Below, in pieces: positions 41,384 to 50,972 of a stretch of DNA of 64,000 nt. Made by a program: the position numbers and the translations under genes. The stretch's first letter is position 1. Each line of letters starts with the position of its first letter. The DNA comes from Marinobacter orientalis (GTDB lineage Bacteria; Pseudomonadota; Gammaproteobacteria; Pseudomonadales; Oleiphilaceae): assembly GCF_004792665.1 (NCBI RefSeq), contig NZ_SRZX01000002.1:248001-312000 (forward strand), in the 5' to 3' direction. The notes beneath the pieces are model-generated. The model was not told the origin of the DNA. It saw only the letters and a program-made list of their open reading frames with translations, and did not search any database.

Positions 41384-42118
41384 TCAGAAGGTCAGCCCGG
41401 CACTCACGAATGGGCCACCCAGCTCGATATCCAGACGGTCGTCGCCGTCTTCGTAATCAACGCCCATCTGGCGATAGCCGGCGCGAAGCTGTAACAATGA
41501 CAGCTGGTACTGGCCATAGGCGTTATAATCATAGACCGAGTCACCGTCAAAGCTGATCACGTTGGCCTCGCCACCAACTGAGACGCCCGAGAACGGCAGG
41601 TCAAAACGGGCTGCCAGGTAGCCCATGGGGATGACGCCGTCTACGTCTGTCTGAGAGACACTTCCCGCGCCCCCTGCTTCCTGAATAATCAACTCTCCAT
41701 CCAGATTCCGCGCCGTCAGGCCAAGATCCAGATTAACCCAGTTATCGAGTACTTCGTAGTAAAGTGTGACATCAAACTGATCGAGGTCGAGATCGGAATT
41801 CACATCCACGCCGCCCGGAACCACATCAAATCCGGTAGACAATTGCCCCCGCCCACTCTGCTCGATACGGGTGTAATTCAGGCGCACATTGGGCAGTAAC
41901 GGCACCGGATGCTCAAAATAGGCACTCAGGTTGGCGTTGCTGTCGCTGTCCAGATCCAGATCGTTTTCAACGTCGACAAAGTCATTGTTCTTGCCGGCTT
42001 CCCCGGACAGGTCGGAATTCCAGTAGCTGATGTTGGCACCGACACCGAGAATATCGGCAGAGGCAAGCGGGGCAGCAATAACCAGTGAGCCGCCGAGGGC
42101 AAAAATCAGTTTACGCAT
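41384..42118 (-). CDS. TIGR04219-type outer membrane beta-barrel protein
   Basis: 244 aa. Signal peptide [20 protein letters not shown] (cleavage near ASA-DIL), then [15 protein letters not shown] and alternating barrel strands, ending in Phe (SAGLTF) as outer membrane proteins do. The pattern ADxLGVGA.xxYWxxDLSG and the acidic [13 protein letters not shown] fit the TIGR04219 family as I know it. Function unknown. It follows purC by 52 bases; the open frame continues into purC but ATG at 42118 gives the signal peptide. Its first codons are copied in the scar at 37646-37703. Confidence 0.82.
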   Translation of the reverse strand: MRKLIFALGGSLVIAAPLASADILGVGANISYWNSDLSGEAGKNNDFVDVENDLDLDSDSNANLSAYFEHPVPLLPNVRLNYTRIEQSGRGQLSTGFDVVPGGVDVNSDLDLDQFDVTLYYEVLDNWVNLDLGLTARNLDGELIIQEAGGAGSVSQTDVDGVIPMGYLAARFDLPFSGVSVGGEANVISFDGDSVYDYNAYGQYQLSLLQLRAGYRQMGVDYEDGDDRLDIELGGPFVSAGLTF

Positions 42119-42170
42119 AAAACACCTTTTTTCTGTTTGTTTGTCTTTCACTTTGTTTGTCTTTCGCTGA

Positions 42171-42884
42171 TCAGTCGAACCGGATACCCAGACGACGGCC
42201 AACCTCTTCGTAGGTTTCGATAACATCGCCCAGGCCCTGACGAAAACGGTCCTTGTCCATCTTTTTGCGGGTTTCCCGGTCCCAGATACGGCAGCCATCG
42301 GGGCTGAACTCGTCACCCAGGACTATCTCACCGCCAGCGCGGCCGAATTCCAGTTTATAGTCCACCAGCAGCATGCCGGCTTCATCAAACAATGCCTTGA
42401 GAACATCGTTCACCCGATAGGTGAGTTCCTTCATTCTGGCGAGTTCGTCAGCCCTGGCCCAGCCAAAACTGACTGCCAGTGATTCGTTGACCATGGGGTC
42501 GTGCATGGCGTCATTTTTCAGGAACAGCTCAAAGGTAGGCGGATTCAGTTCCAGCCCCTCTTCCACACCCAGGCGGCGGCACAGGCTTCCGGCAGAGATA
42601 TTACGGACCACGCATTCCACCGGGATCATGTCCAGCTTCCTGACCAGGGATTCGGTATCCGACAGCAGGCTTTCGAAGTGGGTCGGGATGCCGGCAGCTT
42701 CCAGCTTCTCCATAATAAAGGCATTAAAGCGGTTGTTGACCATGCCCTTGCGGTTGAGCTGTTCTTTTTTCTCGCCGTCAAACGCGGAGGTGTCGTCGCG
42801 AAATACCATCACAAAACGATCAGGATCATCAGTTCGGTAAACAGACTTGGCCTTGCCTGCGTAAAGTTCTTCACGCTTTTCCAT
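42171..42884 (-). CDS. purC: Phosphoribosylaminoimidazole-succinocarboxamide synthase PurC
   Basis: 237 aa, standard length. It joins CAIR and aspartate with ATP in purine synthesis. The N-terminus [18 protein letters not shown] and the segment [15 protein letters not shown] are SAICAR synthase signatures, and [10 protein letters not shown] is the second. ATG at 42884 has GGAGA six bases upstream; the longer open frame adds 12 unsupported residues. It lies behind bamC, as in other gammaproteobacteria. Confidence 0.96.
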   Translation of the reverse strand: MEKREELYAGKAKSVYRTDDPDRFVMVFRDDTSAFDGEKKEQLNRKGMVNNRFNAFIMEKLEAAGIPTHFESLLSDTESLVRKLDMIPVECVVRNISAGSLCRRLGVEEGLELNPPTFELFLKNDAMHDPMVNESLAVSFGWARADELARMKELTYRVNDVLKALFDEAGMLLVDYKLEFGRAGGEIVLGDEFSPDGCRIWDRETRKKMDKDRFRQGLGDVIETYEEVGRRLGIRFD

Positions 42885-42928
42885 CTGGGGTCTCCGGCAG
42901 TGCCCGCACCGGGCGGGCACTGATCACA

Positions 42929-44026
42929 TTAGTAAAGGTATTCGAACAGTTCGGAAAGCAGCTCGGCAGAGCGATCCTCGCCGGAATAATCACTGGCACG
43001 GGCAACTGTTACCACAATTTCTCCGTCGCTCTGGTCAAGCCGCACATCAAAGGTGTGTTCAGGCTCGGGGTCGTCAGAGAACCAGCTGAACCAGCCGGAT
43101 TCGCGCTCTGATTCAGGGCGGAAATCCACGAAGAAATAGCCCTCTTCACGGTTCAGATCCACCACCGGGATGCCGGCTTCATCCAGTGAACGGCGCACTT
43201 CTGACCAGGCGCGGCCGTAATCGAGGTCCATGACAATCCGCTGCGGCGTCTGGTTATCTGAAACCAAACGGACCAGAGGTTCACTGACCATGCCCAAAGC
43301 GGCACGGGAGTATGATTTGCTGTCTTCACGATTACGCAGATAGTCGGCCAGATCGTTCAGTAACAGTCTGCTGGTCTCCAGCTGCTCGGTAGTGCGCTCG
43401 TCCTGCCCGTTCCAGGGAAGCAACTGGTCAGGGTCATCTTCCACCTCAAAGGTACGGAACCGGATTTCGCTGGTCTTTCGCCGCACACCCGGTGCAATCC
43501 GGGCCTGCACAACAATCCTGGCCTCTTCGCCGGCGGGAGTGTCGGGCAGGTCCAGCAGTTCCCTCGCCTGTTTACTGAAGTTCACCAGTTCGCTCTGGAT
43601 CAGGCCGAGCTGGGGACTGTCATAGGCAACCCCAAGCCCGTTTTCATTCATGTAGGCGGTCACTGCAGGCCACAGCCGGCCGGGAACGTCATTCACCAGC
43701 AGCCACACCTGGCCGCCGAGTTCCTCAATGACGTAATTTTCGTCAAGGATATCCGAGGTCATATCGGGAGGATTGGGGATGCTGTCAGGGTACATGCGGC
43801 CGGAATCCGCCGCACTGATTTCACGGATCGGCATCACCGGTGCGAACTTGCCTTCATCCGCGGTTTGCGGCAGCTCCAGCGGCTCGCCCTCGGGCTCGTC
43901 AACATAGCGCTCGGAACGGTCTTCGATAAAGCTGCAGCCGGCGATGGCCAAAACAAGCATCAGGCCCGCAAGGGGCCTGATGAGATGTGCGGTTGTTATG
44001 TTTTCTGTCCTCAACGTAAACGCCAT
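42929..44026 (-). CDS. bamC: Outer membrane assembly lipoprotein BamC (NlpB)
   Basis: 365 aa lipoprotein of the BAM complex. The signal peptide ends in the lipobox LAIAGC; the unstructured stretch after the Cys (EDRSERYVDEPEGEPLELP) is the part that binds BamD in E. coli. Two helix-grip domains follow (about residues 100-210 and 250-365). ATG at 44026 has GGAG seven bases upstream. It lies between dapA and purC, the common order. Confidence 0.92.
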   Translation of the reverse strand: MAFTLRTENITTAHLIRPLAGLMLVLAIAGCSFIEDRSERYVDEPEGEPLELPQTADEGKFAPVMPIREISAADSGRMYPDSIPNPPDMTSDILDENYVIEELGGQVWLLVNDVPGRLWPAVTAYMNENGLGVAYDSPQLGLIQSELVNFSKQARELLDLPDTPAGEEARIVVQARIAPGVRRKTSEIRFRTFEVEDDPDQLLPWNGQDERTTEQLETSRLLLNDLADYLRNREDSKSYSRAALGMVSEPLVRLVSDNQTPQRIVMDLDYGRAWSEVRRSLDEAGIPVVDLNREEGYFFVDFRPESERESGWFSWFSDDPEPEHTFDVRLDQSDGEIVVTVARASDYSGEDRSAELLSELFEYLY

Positions 44027-44063
44027 CAGGCGACTCCAGTTACGATAGATAATACAGCCCGAC

Positions 44064-44939
44064 TCAGAGTACGCCAGAGGCTCTCAGTGCTTCTTCCACT
44101 TCATCGTGGAACTTGTCGCTCAGCGGGGTAAGCGGCAGGCGAATGCCCTCTCCGATCATGCCCATGCGATGCAGAGCCCACTTGACAGGAATAGGATTCG
44201 CTTCGAGAAAGAGCTTGCGATTCAATGGCATCAGCAATTCATTGAGCCTGTCTGTCTGCTCCTGATCACCTTCGATAGCGGCTTTACACAGTGCCGCCAT
44301 GGCGCCGGGTGCGACGTTCGCAGTGACCGAGACATTACCCTTGCCACCGGCCAGCATCAGGCCTGCTGCAGTCGCGTCGTCGCCGGAGTAGACCACCAGC
44401 CGACCCTTGACCGCTTCTACCAGCTCGGCACCACGGGGAATATTGCCGGTGGCGTCCTTGATGCCGATGATGTTGGGTATGTCTGCCAGGCGCTCGACGG
44501 TTTCATTCAGCATGTCGCATGCAGTCCGGCCGGGCACGTTGTACAGGATCTGGTTCACCGGGACAGCTTCGGCGATCGTCCTGAAGTGACGGTACAGGCC
44601 TTCCTGTGTCGGCTTGTTGTAATACGGCACCACCAGCAGGCAGGCGTCCGCACCCAGCTTGTGGGCTTCCTGGGTCAGCTCTATGGCTTCGCGGGTACTG
44701 TTGCCGCCGGTGCCGGCGATAACCGGGATACGGCCGTCGACTCGCTTTATGATGTGGCCGATAACCCGCATGTGCTCGTCCGGGTCCAGCGTTGCGGATT
44801 CACCCGTCGTACCCACGGCCACGATGCCATCTGTTCCGTTGTCCAGATGGAAGTCCACCAGCTTATCGAGATCCTCCCAATGGATGCTGCCATCGGTGTG
44901 CATGGGCGTGACCAGTGCGACAAGGCTACCCGTAATCAT
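44064..44939 (-). CDS. dapA: 4-hydroxy-tetrahydrodipicolinate synthase DapA
   Basis: 291 aa TIM-barrel enzyme of lysine and diaminopimelate synthesis that condenses pyruvate with aspartate semialdehyde. The Schiff-base Lys is in IIGIKDATG, the catalytic Tyr in ILYNVPGRT, and GTTGES lies near residue 44. The ATG at 44939 ([13 protein letters not shown]) has ACGGAGC upstream; the open frame begins earlier but without support. Confidence 0.96.
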   Translation of the reverse strand: MITGSLVALVTPMHTDGSIHWEDLDKLVDFHLDNGTDGIVAVGTTGESATLDPDEHMRVIGHIIKRVDGRIPVIAGTGGNSTREAIELTQEAHKLGADACLLVVPYYNKPTQEGLYRHFRTIAEAVPVNQILYNVPGRTACDMLNETVERLADIPNIIGIKDATGNIPRGAELVEAVKGRLVVYSGDDATAAGLMLAGGKGNVSVTANVAPGAMAALCKAAIEGDQEQTDRLNELLMPLNRKLFLEANPIPVKWALHRMGMIGEGIRLPLTPLSDKFHDEVEEALRASGVL

Positions 44940-45012
44940 AAAAGCTCCGTACGAATAAAAAACAATATGGTAATGTTGGGCACCCACTGACACAAGGGAA
45001 TTAAAGGAGATG

Positions 45013-46077
45013 TCATGTCGATGTCTGCTTATCCTTCACCGGCCAGGCCGAGAATATTGCCTTGAGCATTGTAGCCAGGGGAATGGCGAAGAAAACACCC
45101 CACAGACCCCAGATACCACCGAAGAAGAGAACCGCGATGATAATGGCCACCGGGTGAAGGTTGTTCACTTCCGAGAACAATAACGGTACCAGAACATTAC
45201 CGTCCAGCGCCTGGATAACGCCGTAGACCACCATGACCCAGATGAACTCGCTGCCCCAGCCAAACGCAAACAGCGCGATCATGCCCACCGGTATGGTGAC
45301 AACGGCAGCGCCAATGTAGGGAATAACCACACTCAGGCCGACCATGAGAGACAGCAGGGCCGCATAGGGCATGCCCAGCAGCTTGAACGACACATAGGTG
45401 ACTCCGCCGACAATGAGAATCTCCACCGCCTTGCCCCGGACATAGTTGGCACACTGCAGGTTTACCTCATGCCAGATCCTGAGCATCATCGGGCGCTGTG
45501 ACGGCAGCATACGGGAGATCGCGCCCAGCAGGATACGGCGGTCCTTGAGGAAAAAGAAAACCAGGATGGGTAACAGCACCATGTAGATCAGCAGTGCCAC
45601 CAGGTCCGGAATACTCTCCAGTGAAAACGACACCAGCCACTGGGTCATGCGGCCGGCTTCAGTGGTCACCTGGTTATAGATGGCATTGACGCCCTCCATG
45701 GAGATCAGTGTCGGATACTGCTCGGGCAGGACTTCCAGGTAGGACTGCATTTCCCGGAAAATCCGGGGCGCTTCACCGGCAAGAGAGGTCACCTGGGACC
45801 AGATCAGGGGCAGAAGGCCGAACAGGAAGCCAATCAGCACGCCAAGGAAAATCAGGAATACACCAATGATGGAGACAATCTCAGGCACCCCCAGCCGGTT
45901 AAGCTTGGTGACAAGCCCCTGCAGGATGAACGCAACAATGACCGCGGCAATGGCAGGAGCCAGCATCGAGCCAAAAAGAATCACGAAGACGACGCCTGCC
46001 AGGATCAGCAGGAAAAGAATGACGGCTTCTTCATCCGAGAAGTATTTGTGGGCCAGGCCACGTAAAATTCTGATCAT
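45013..46077 (-). CDS. AI-2E family (PerM-like) transporter
   Basis: 354 aa inner membrane protein with about eight helices and the family end [30 protein letters not shown]. PerM-like proteins sit beside bepA in E. coli and Pseudomonas (perM-yfgC order), and this gene is beside a TusA-like gene and bepA, so it is the PerM equivalent. ATG at 46077 has GGAG seven bases upstream. Substrate unknown. The other family member is at 14323-15459. Confidence 0.87.
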   Translation of the reverse strand: MIRILRGLAHKYFSDEEAVILFLLILAGVVFVILFGSMLAPAIAAVIVAFILQGLVTKLNRLGVPEIVSIIGVFLIFLGVLIGFLFGLLPLIWSQVTSLAGEAPRIFREMQSYLEVLPEQYPTLISMEGVNAIYNQVTTEAGRMTQWLVSFSLESIPDLVALLIYMVLLPILVFFFLKDRRILLGAISRMLPSQRPMMLRIWHEVNLQCANYVRGKAVEILIVGGVTYVSFKLLGMPYAALLSLMVGLSVVIPYIGAAVVTIPVGMIALFAFGWGSEFIWVMVVYGVIQALDGNVLVPLLFSEVNNLHPVAIIIAVLFFGGIWGLWGVFFAIPLATMLKAIFSAWPVKDKQTST

Positions 46078-46107
46078 CAACGACTCCGAACAGTCACCAC
46101 AGCAGGC

Positions 46108-46335
46108 TTAGCCGCCGCACTTTATCACAAAGGTGAAGCAGCCACCCTGTTCGGATGAACTGACCAGCTCATGGCAGGACAACCTGAGAAACGCAGGGAT
46201 ATCCCGGGCCGACCCCGCATCGGTTGCTATCACTTCCAGCTCCTGGCCGGGGGCCATGCTGTTCAGTTCAAGCTTGGTCTTCAGTAACGGCATGGGGCAG
46301 CGGAGCCCCGATGCATCCAGTGTTCGCTCAGCCAT
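46108..46335 (-). CDS. TusA/SirA-family sulfur-carrier protein
   Basis: 75 aa with the single-Cys motif RCPMPLLKTK and the two-layer fold of TusA. Such proteins pass persulfide sulfur, for example to tRNA thiolation or molybdenum cofactor. It lies 30 bases before the perM-like gene, same strand, and is divergent from bepA, an arrangement common in Pseudomonas-like genomes. Whether it is the true TusA or a paralogue cannot be told here. Confidence 0.88.
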   Translation of the reverse strand: MAERTLDASGLRCPMPLLKTKLELNSMAPGQELEVIATDAGSARDIPAFLRLSCHELVSSSEQGGCFTFVIKCGG

Positions 46336-46489
46336 GACAACCAGGTACCCGTCAGGTCAAAAGAAGAGCCGGCATTATGCCGACAGTGTTACTTTAATGC
46401 ATCACAATCGTATCAGGCCACGCAGGAACGAACTTTCAGTGGCACAATACTGTCTGATGAAATCATATGAAGAGGGACACCGCCCATCC

Positions 46490-47968
46490 ATGACCCTAAC
46501 AGATAGAAGCTCTGCGACCTGGCAGGGAGTACTGGCACTCATCCTGGTGCTACTGGTAACGGCATTGCCGGGTAAAACGCTGGCGCAAGGGCCGGACAGC
46601 ACCCTGCCCTCGATTGGCGGTGCCGGCGGCGGGCTGATTTCCGGCCAGCAGGAAGCCGATATCGGCCGCCAGGTCATGATGTCGATCCGCCGGTCGGCGC
46701 CGCAGATCACCGACCCGCTGGTCTACGATTACCTGAGCTCGGTTATTTACCGGCTGGTTCCGTCGGCACCCCTTGCCAGCAGCGACCTGACCCTGGCCAT
46801 TATCGACAGCCCGGACATCAACGCCTTTGCGGTCCCCGGTAACATTGTCGGCGTCAACGGGGGGCTGTTCCTGAATGCCAGCAGCGAGCAACAGTTCGCT
46901 TCCGTGCTGGCCCACGAACTAGCACACCTCAGCCAGCGCCATTTCGCCCGCCGCCTTGAACAGCAGGAAACCAGCGCGCCTCTGACGATTGCCGGCATGA
47001 TCGCAGGCATTGTGCTGTCGGCAGTGACCCAGTCGGACATCGGAATTGCCGCCATTGCCGGCACCCAGGCACTGGCGATACAGAATATGCTTGCCTACAG
47101 CCGCGCCAACGAGCAGGAAGCCGACCGTGTGGGCATGGAGATACTGGCTGATTCGGGCATGGATCCAAGGGGGATGCCGGAAATGTTCGAAATCATGATG
47201 CGCCAGAACCGGCTTCAGGGAAACCGGGTTCCGGAATACCTGTCTACGCACCCGCTCACCCAGAGCCGCGTTTCCGATACCCGTAACCGTGCCGAACAAT
47301 ACCCCCGACGGGATGTCGCTGACGCCCAGGAATATCACCTGATCCGCTCCCGGCTGCAGGTGCGGTACGCAAAGTCGCCACAGGTCGCTGTGGCAACTTT
47401 CCGGGACTACCTTGAACGTCCGGATACCGAGAAACCCGATGCCGTCCGCTACGGGCTCGCAGTGGCCCTGCTGCGCAGCGGAAACTACAACGACGCAATC
47501 AGCGAGCTGGAAAGACTGCTTGAGAGCTCACCGGGGCGAATCACCTACCTGGTCACTCTTGCCGAGACCATGGTTGAACAGGGCCGGCTCGACGAGGCCC
47601 GCGACCTGATGCGCGAGGCACTGGACCGTAACCCGGGTAACTACCCGATTACCGATATGCTGGCACGGGTGGAAATCGAGGCCGGCAATGGCGAGCGGGC
47701 GGCAGAATACCTGAACCGGCTGACAAGGGAGTTACCGCAAAAGGAACATCTGTGGCTGCGGCTGGCAGAAGCCGAAGGGATGGCCCGGAACATTGTCGGT
47801 GTGCACCGGGCCCGTGCCGAGCACGACATTCTGATGGGAGACCTGGAGTCTGCCCAGCGCCAGCTGCGCCAGGCTCAGGAGCGGCTTCCCGCCGGCGCTC
47901 CGCTGAGACAGGCAGTCACCGAGCGGCTTTCCCAGGTTTCGGCCAGGCTCAACCAGCAGCGCAGCTAG
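46490..47968 (+). CDS. bepA: Periplasmic chaperone-protease BepA (M48 family)
   Basis: 492 aa. Signal peptide (cleavage near TLA-QGP), M48 metallopeptidase domain with HELAH zinc motif (in SVLAHELAHLSQRHF) and the third ligand Glu in NEQEADRVGM, then a TPR domain (residues 300-490). BepA degrades or assists misfolded outer membrane proteins such as LptD and BamA. The open frame extends far upstream, but ATG at 46490 gives the signal peptide; an ATG at 46457 is a weaker alternative. Confidence 0.92.
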   Translation: MTLTDRSSATWQGVLALILVLLVTALPGKTLAQGPDSTLPSIGGAGGGLISGQQEADIGRQVMMSIRRSAPQITDPLVYDYLSSVIYRLVPSAPLASSDLTLAIIDSPDINAFAVPGNIVGVNGGLFLNASSEQQFASVLAHELAHLSQRHFARRLEQQETSAPLTIAGMIAGIVLSAVTQSDIGIAAIAGTQALAIQNMLAYSRANEQEADRVGMEILADSGMDPRGMPEMFEIMMRQNRLQGNRVPEYLSTHPLTQSRVSDTRNRAEQYPRRDVADAQEYHLIRSRLQVRYAKSPQVAVATFRDYLERPDTEKPDAVRYGLAVALLRSGNYNDAISELERLLESSPGRITYLVTLAETMVEQGRLDEARDLMREALDRNPGNYPITDMLARVEIEAGNGERAAEYLNRLTRELPQKEHLWLRLAEAEGMARNIVGVHRARAEHDILMGDLESAQRQLRQAQERLPAGAPLRQAVTERLSQVSARLNQQRS

Positions 47969-47996
47969 GCCCGGGCGTTGCGCAGCGAAGCCAGGC

Positions 47997-49058
47997 TCAG
48001 GCGTTGCCGGCGGCCTTCAGGTTCATGTTGGCGGTGAAATCCAGCATCCGCTGAAGGGGCCTGAGAGCCTGTTCCCGCAGTTCGGGGTCGACATGGACTT
48101 CCTGGTCGCCGTTTTCGATCACTGACAACAGGTTCTCCAGGCCGTTCATGGCCATCCACGGACAATGGGCACAGCTTCGGCAGGTAGCGCCGTTTCCTGC
48201 CGTAGGGGCCTCGATAAGGGTCTTGTTGGGCGCCAGCTGCTGCATCTTGTAGAAGATGCCGTTGTCAGTGGCCACGATAAACTGCTCGTTGGGCAACGTC
48301 TGTACCGCGTGGATCAGTTGTGAAGTGGAACCCACCACATCGGCCATTTCCACCACTGCATCCGGGGACTCCGGATGAACCAGCACTGCGGCATCCGGAT
48401 ACAGCGCCTGAAGATCTTCCAGGCCGCGGTACTTGAACTCTTCGTGCACGATGCAGGAACCATCCCACAGCAGCACATCCGCTCCCGTCGTCTTCTGGAC
48501 ATAATGTCCGAGATGCTTGTCGGGCGCCCAGAGAATTTTCTCGCCACGGGCGTCCAGTGACTCCACGATGGCCTGGGCACAACTGGAGGTGACTACCCAG
48601 TCGGCTCTCGCCTTCACTGCCGCAGAGGTATTGGCGTACACCACCACAGTCCTGTCCGGGTGCTGATCACAGAAATCCGCAAACTCATCGGCCGGGCAAC
48701 CAATATCCAGGGAGCAGGTGGCCTCCAGGGTTGGCATCAACACCCGTTTTTCGGGGTTGAGAATTTTCGCGGTCTCGCCCATGAAGCGAACGCCGGCAAC
48801 AACAACCGTTGATGCCTTGTGCTGATTGCCGAACCGGGCCATTTCAAGGGAATCCGCTACGCAGCCACCGGTTTCCTCTGCCAGGCGCTGAATGTCGGGG
48901 TCCGTGTAATAATGGGCAACGAGCACCGCATCCCGGGCTTTCAGGGCGGCCCGGATACGGGATTCAAGATCGGCTTTTTCCGCCTCACTCAGACTCTTGG
49001 GCTCAGCCTGGTGTGCCAGGTGCTCCTGAACCAGAATACGGTCTTCACCTCGTGTCAT
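47997..49058 (-). CDS. nadA: Quinolinate synthase NadA
   Basis: 353 aa iron-sulfur enzyme of NAD synthesis that condenses iminoaspartate with dihydroxyacetone phosphate. The three cluster Cys are seen in [17 protein letters not shown] (first Cys region), [14 protein letters not shown] and [18 protein letters not shown] at 49058 is preferred to the GTG three bases upstream. It lies next to the tRNA-Lys genes and tol-pal, as in Pseudomonas. Confidence 0.95.
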   Translation of the reverse strand: MTRGEDRILVQEHLAHQAEPKSLSEAEKADLESRIRAALKARDAVLVAHYYTDPDIQRLAEETGGCVADSLEMARFGNQHKASTVVVAGVRFMGETAKILNPEKRVLMPTLEATCSLDIGCPADEFADFCDQHPDRTVVVYANTSAAVKARADWVVTSSCAQAIVESLDARGEKILWAPDKHLGHYVQKTTGADVLLWDGSCIVHEEFKYRGLEDLQALYPDAAVLVHPESPDAVVEMADVVGSTSQLIHAVQTLPNEQFIVATDNGIFYKMQQLAPNKTLIEAPTAGNGATCRSCAHCPWMAMNGLENLLSVIENGDQEVHVDPELREQALRPLQRMLDFTANMNLKAAGNA

Positions 49059-49147
49059 CACTGCATCTCTGTATTGCGTTAACGTGGGGAGTATATCACC
49101 TGGGGTCGATTACGCTCCCTTTGTACAGATGTATGACCGTATAGCCA

Positions 49148-49175
49148 AAAAAAAAGAGCCCTGAGGCTCTTTTTT
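49148..49175 (-). terminator. Terminator of the tRNA-Lys transcript
   Basis: Perfect 10-bp stem AAAAAGAGCC (49151-49160) and GGCTCTTTTT (49165-49174) around CTGA. A second partly alternative arm with GGGCTC and T6 follows at 49183-49194, so two overlapping terminators are possible. The hairpin is symmetrical and could work both ways. Confidence 0.85.
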
Positions 49176-49224
49176 AAGCCACGGGCTCTTTTTTCAACAG
49201 AAAGCAGCATGCTGACTGTCTTAT

Positions 49225-49300
49225 TGGTGGGTCGTGAAGGATTCGAACCTTCGACCAATTGGTTAAAAGCCAACTGCTCTACCAACTGAGCTAACGACCC
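49225..49300 (-). tRNA. tRNA-Lys (TTT), second copy
   Basis: 76 bases including encoded CCA. On the minus strand it reads GGGTCGTTAGCTCAGTTGG..., with anticodon loop CTTTTAA (anticodon TTT) and a T-arm with GGTTCGAATCC. It is identical to the copy at 49369-49444 and 68 bases downstream of it. Confidence 0.96.
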
Positions 49301-49368
49301 GCAACTACCAGCCCGTTTCCGGACCCGGAACCAACCGATGAAATAGTCCCACCGCTTTGTTCGCAATT

Positions 49369-49444
49369 TGGTGGGTCGTGAAGGATTCGAACCTTCGACC
49401 AATTGGTTAAAAGCCAACTGCTCTACCAACTGAGCTAACGACCC
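49369..49444 (-). tRNA. tRNA-Lys (TTT), first copy
   Basis: 76 bases including CCA, identical to the neighbouring copy, same anticodon TTT. Both are probably made from one transcript starting at the promoter just upstream and ending at 49148-49175. Confidence 0.96.
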
Positions 49445-49457
49445 AAACGAGGCGCAT

Positions 49458-49485
49458 ATAGTAATGATTTTTCAGCGCCGATCAA
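49458..49485 (-). promoter_or_regulatory. Promoter of the tRNA-Lys pair
   Basis: On the minus strand TTGATC (49485-49480) and TACTAT (49463-49458) are 16 bases apart. The predicted start is about seven bases before the first tRNA. Confidence 0.6.
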
Positions 49486-49529
49486 CCCCTAATTCCCAGG
49501 TTTCTCAACATTCTTCCCGTCAACAACGA

Positions 49530-50303
49530 TCAGCTGCTGCCGGAATCCAAATAGTTCTGTGCCAGCTCGGCGGCACGGGTGCCCGGATAATCCTCGATCA
49601 CCGTTTCCATACGTGAACGGGCCTGATCCTTGTTGCCAAGCCGATCCAGTGTGACGCCCAGCTTGTAGACAGCGTCCGGGGCCTTGCGATGATCTTTGTA
49701 ACGGGTGGCAACGATGGTGAACGCCTGCCGTGCCTGCTCAAGCTGATCCTCGACAAGATACACCTCGCCCAGCCAGTAATAGGCGTTGACAGTGAGATCC
49801 CCCTCCTCGTACTCATCGATAAAGTCATACAACCCGTTTATAGCCTGGTCGTAGTTCTTTTCCTGATGAATCAGGGTCTGGATCTCCTGATAGGCGCTAC
49901 GTTCCTCATCCGAGGGTTGACGGTAGATCCTGGTTTTTACCGCTGAACCATTCCCTTCTGCGTCCGAATCAGTGGCCTCCGGGCTGCTCGCCGGTGCCTC
50001 AGCCACTTTCTCGGAAAGTTTCAGGATGCGCTGATCGAGATCGATATAGCGATCCCGCGCCTGCCTGGTCAGGCGGTCAATCAGGTTTTGCTGTTCTTCA
50101 ACACGCCCCTGCAACCGGCGAATCTCGCCCTGCAATTGCTGGATCATGTAGAACAGCTCGGCATTGGCCTGGCTGTTACCGGCCTTGCGCCCGGCTTCCG
50201 ACGAATTATCCTGGAAAGCCGGGGAAACGGATTGCGCCAGAGCACTACCCGCCGGCCCGAAGGCCAGCGGGAGCAGCACTGCCGCCATGAGCAGATGTCT
50301 CAT
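49530..50303 (-). CDS. cpoB: Cell division coordinator CpoB (YbgF)
   Basis: 257 aa periplasmic protein. Signal peptide (cleavage near ALA-QSV), N-terminal trimeric coiled coil (AELFYMIQQLQGEIRRLQGR, about residues 48-95), a linker, and C-terminal TPR repeats (residues 130-255). CpoB links Tol-Pal function with PBP1b during cell constriction. It is 12 bases from the pal stop. In Pseudomonas queE and queC follow; here the tRNA-Lys pair follows directly. Confidence 0.92.
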   Translation of the reverse strand: MRHLLMAAVLLPLAFGPAGSALAQSVSPAFQDNSSEAGRKAGNSQANAELFYMIQQLQGEIRRLQGRVEEQQNLIDRLTRQARDRYIDLDQRILKLSEKVAEAPASSPEATDSDAEGNGSAVKTRIYRQPSDEERSAYQEIQTLIHQEKNYDQAINGLYDFIDEYEEGDLTVNAYYWLGEVYLVEDQLEQARQAFTIVATRYKDHRKAPDAVYKLGVTLDRLGNKDQARSRMETVIEDYPGTRAAELAQNYLDSGSS

Positions 50304-50315
50304 GGAGTTCGCCTG

Positions 50316-50900
50316 TTACTGGAAAACAAGTTCAACACGACGGTTCTGGGCCCAGGCACTTTCATCGGAACCCATTACAGCCGGCTTTTCTTCACCGTAG
50401 CTGACGGTTTCGGTCTGGCCACGGGATGCACCGTTCACAATCAGGAAACGCTCAATGGCGTTGGCGCGACGCTCACCCAGAGCAAGGTTGTATTCCTTGG
50501 TACCGCGCTCGTCGGCATGGCCTTCAATGCGCACGTCCTGGTCGGGGTTTGCCTGCAGGTAGCGGGCATGGGCAACCAGCACATCGCGGGCTTCAGGCTT
50601 GATTTCAGCAGTGTCGAAGTCAAAGTAGAAGGTGGTGATATCCCGCATTGCTTCCCGTTCCGCCTGCTCGGCACGGGCTTCGGCTTCACGGCGCTGTTCT
50701 TCGGTCATCTCCGATGACGACACGCCGCCCTCATCGTCACCGCCATAAACGGTGCTGCCGCCATCCTGATCTACGGCAGACACATCAGAGTCAGCGCCGT
50801 AGGCGTCATCTTCAGTGGTATCACCGATACTGCTACACCCGGCGATCAGTCCCAGGGATAACACCATGGCAAACAACTTGTGGTGAGCTGTTACTTTCAT
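50316..50900 (-). CDS. pal: Peptidoglycan-associated lipoprotein Pal
   Basis: 194 aa outer membrane lipoprotein. Lipobox LIAGC at about residue 19, an acidic linker, then an OmpA-like peptidoglycan-binding domain with VRIEGHADERGTKEYNLALG. It binds TolB and peptidoglycan. ATG at 50900 has AAGGAAG upstream; the in-frame GTG two codons earlier is unlikely. Confidence 0.95.
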   Translation of the reverse strand: MKVTAHHKLFAMVLSLGLIAGCSSIGDTTEDDAYGADSDVSAVDQDGGSTVYGGDDEGGVSSSEMTEEQRREAEARAEQAEREAMRDITTFYFDFDTAEIKPEARDVLVAHARYLQANPDQDVRIEGHADERGTKEYNLALGERRANAIERFLIVNGASRGQTETVSYGEEKPAVMGSDESAWAQNRRVELVFQ

Positions 50901-50972
50901 AATCACTTCCTTCCTTTTTGACAGTCTGTTGTACTTGAATACGGACGAATCTGCTGGGTCCGGAGTTCCGGT

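Noticed and set aside
49079-49429. Minus-strand frame with a repeated VEQLAFNQLVEGSNPSRPT peptide
   Set aside because: It is the translation of the two identical tRNA-Lys genes.
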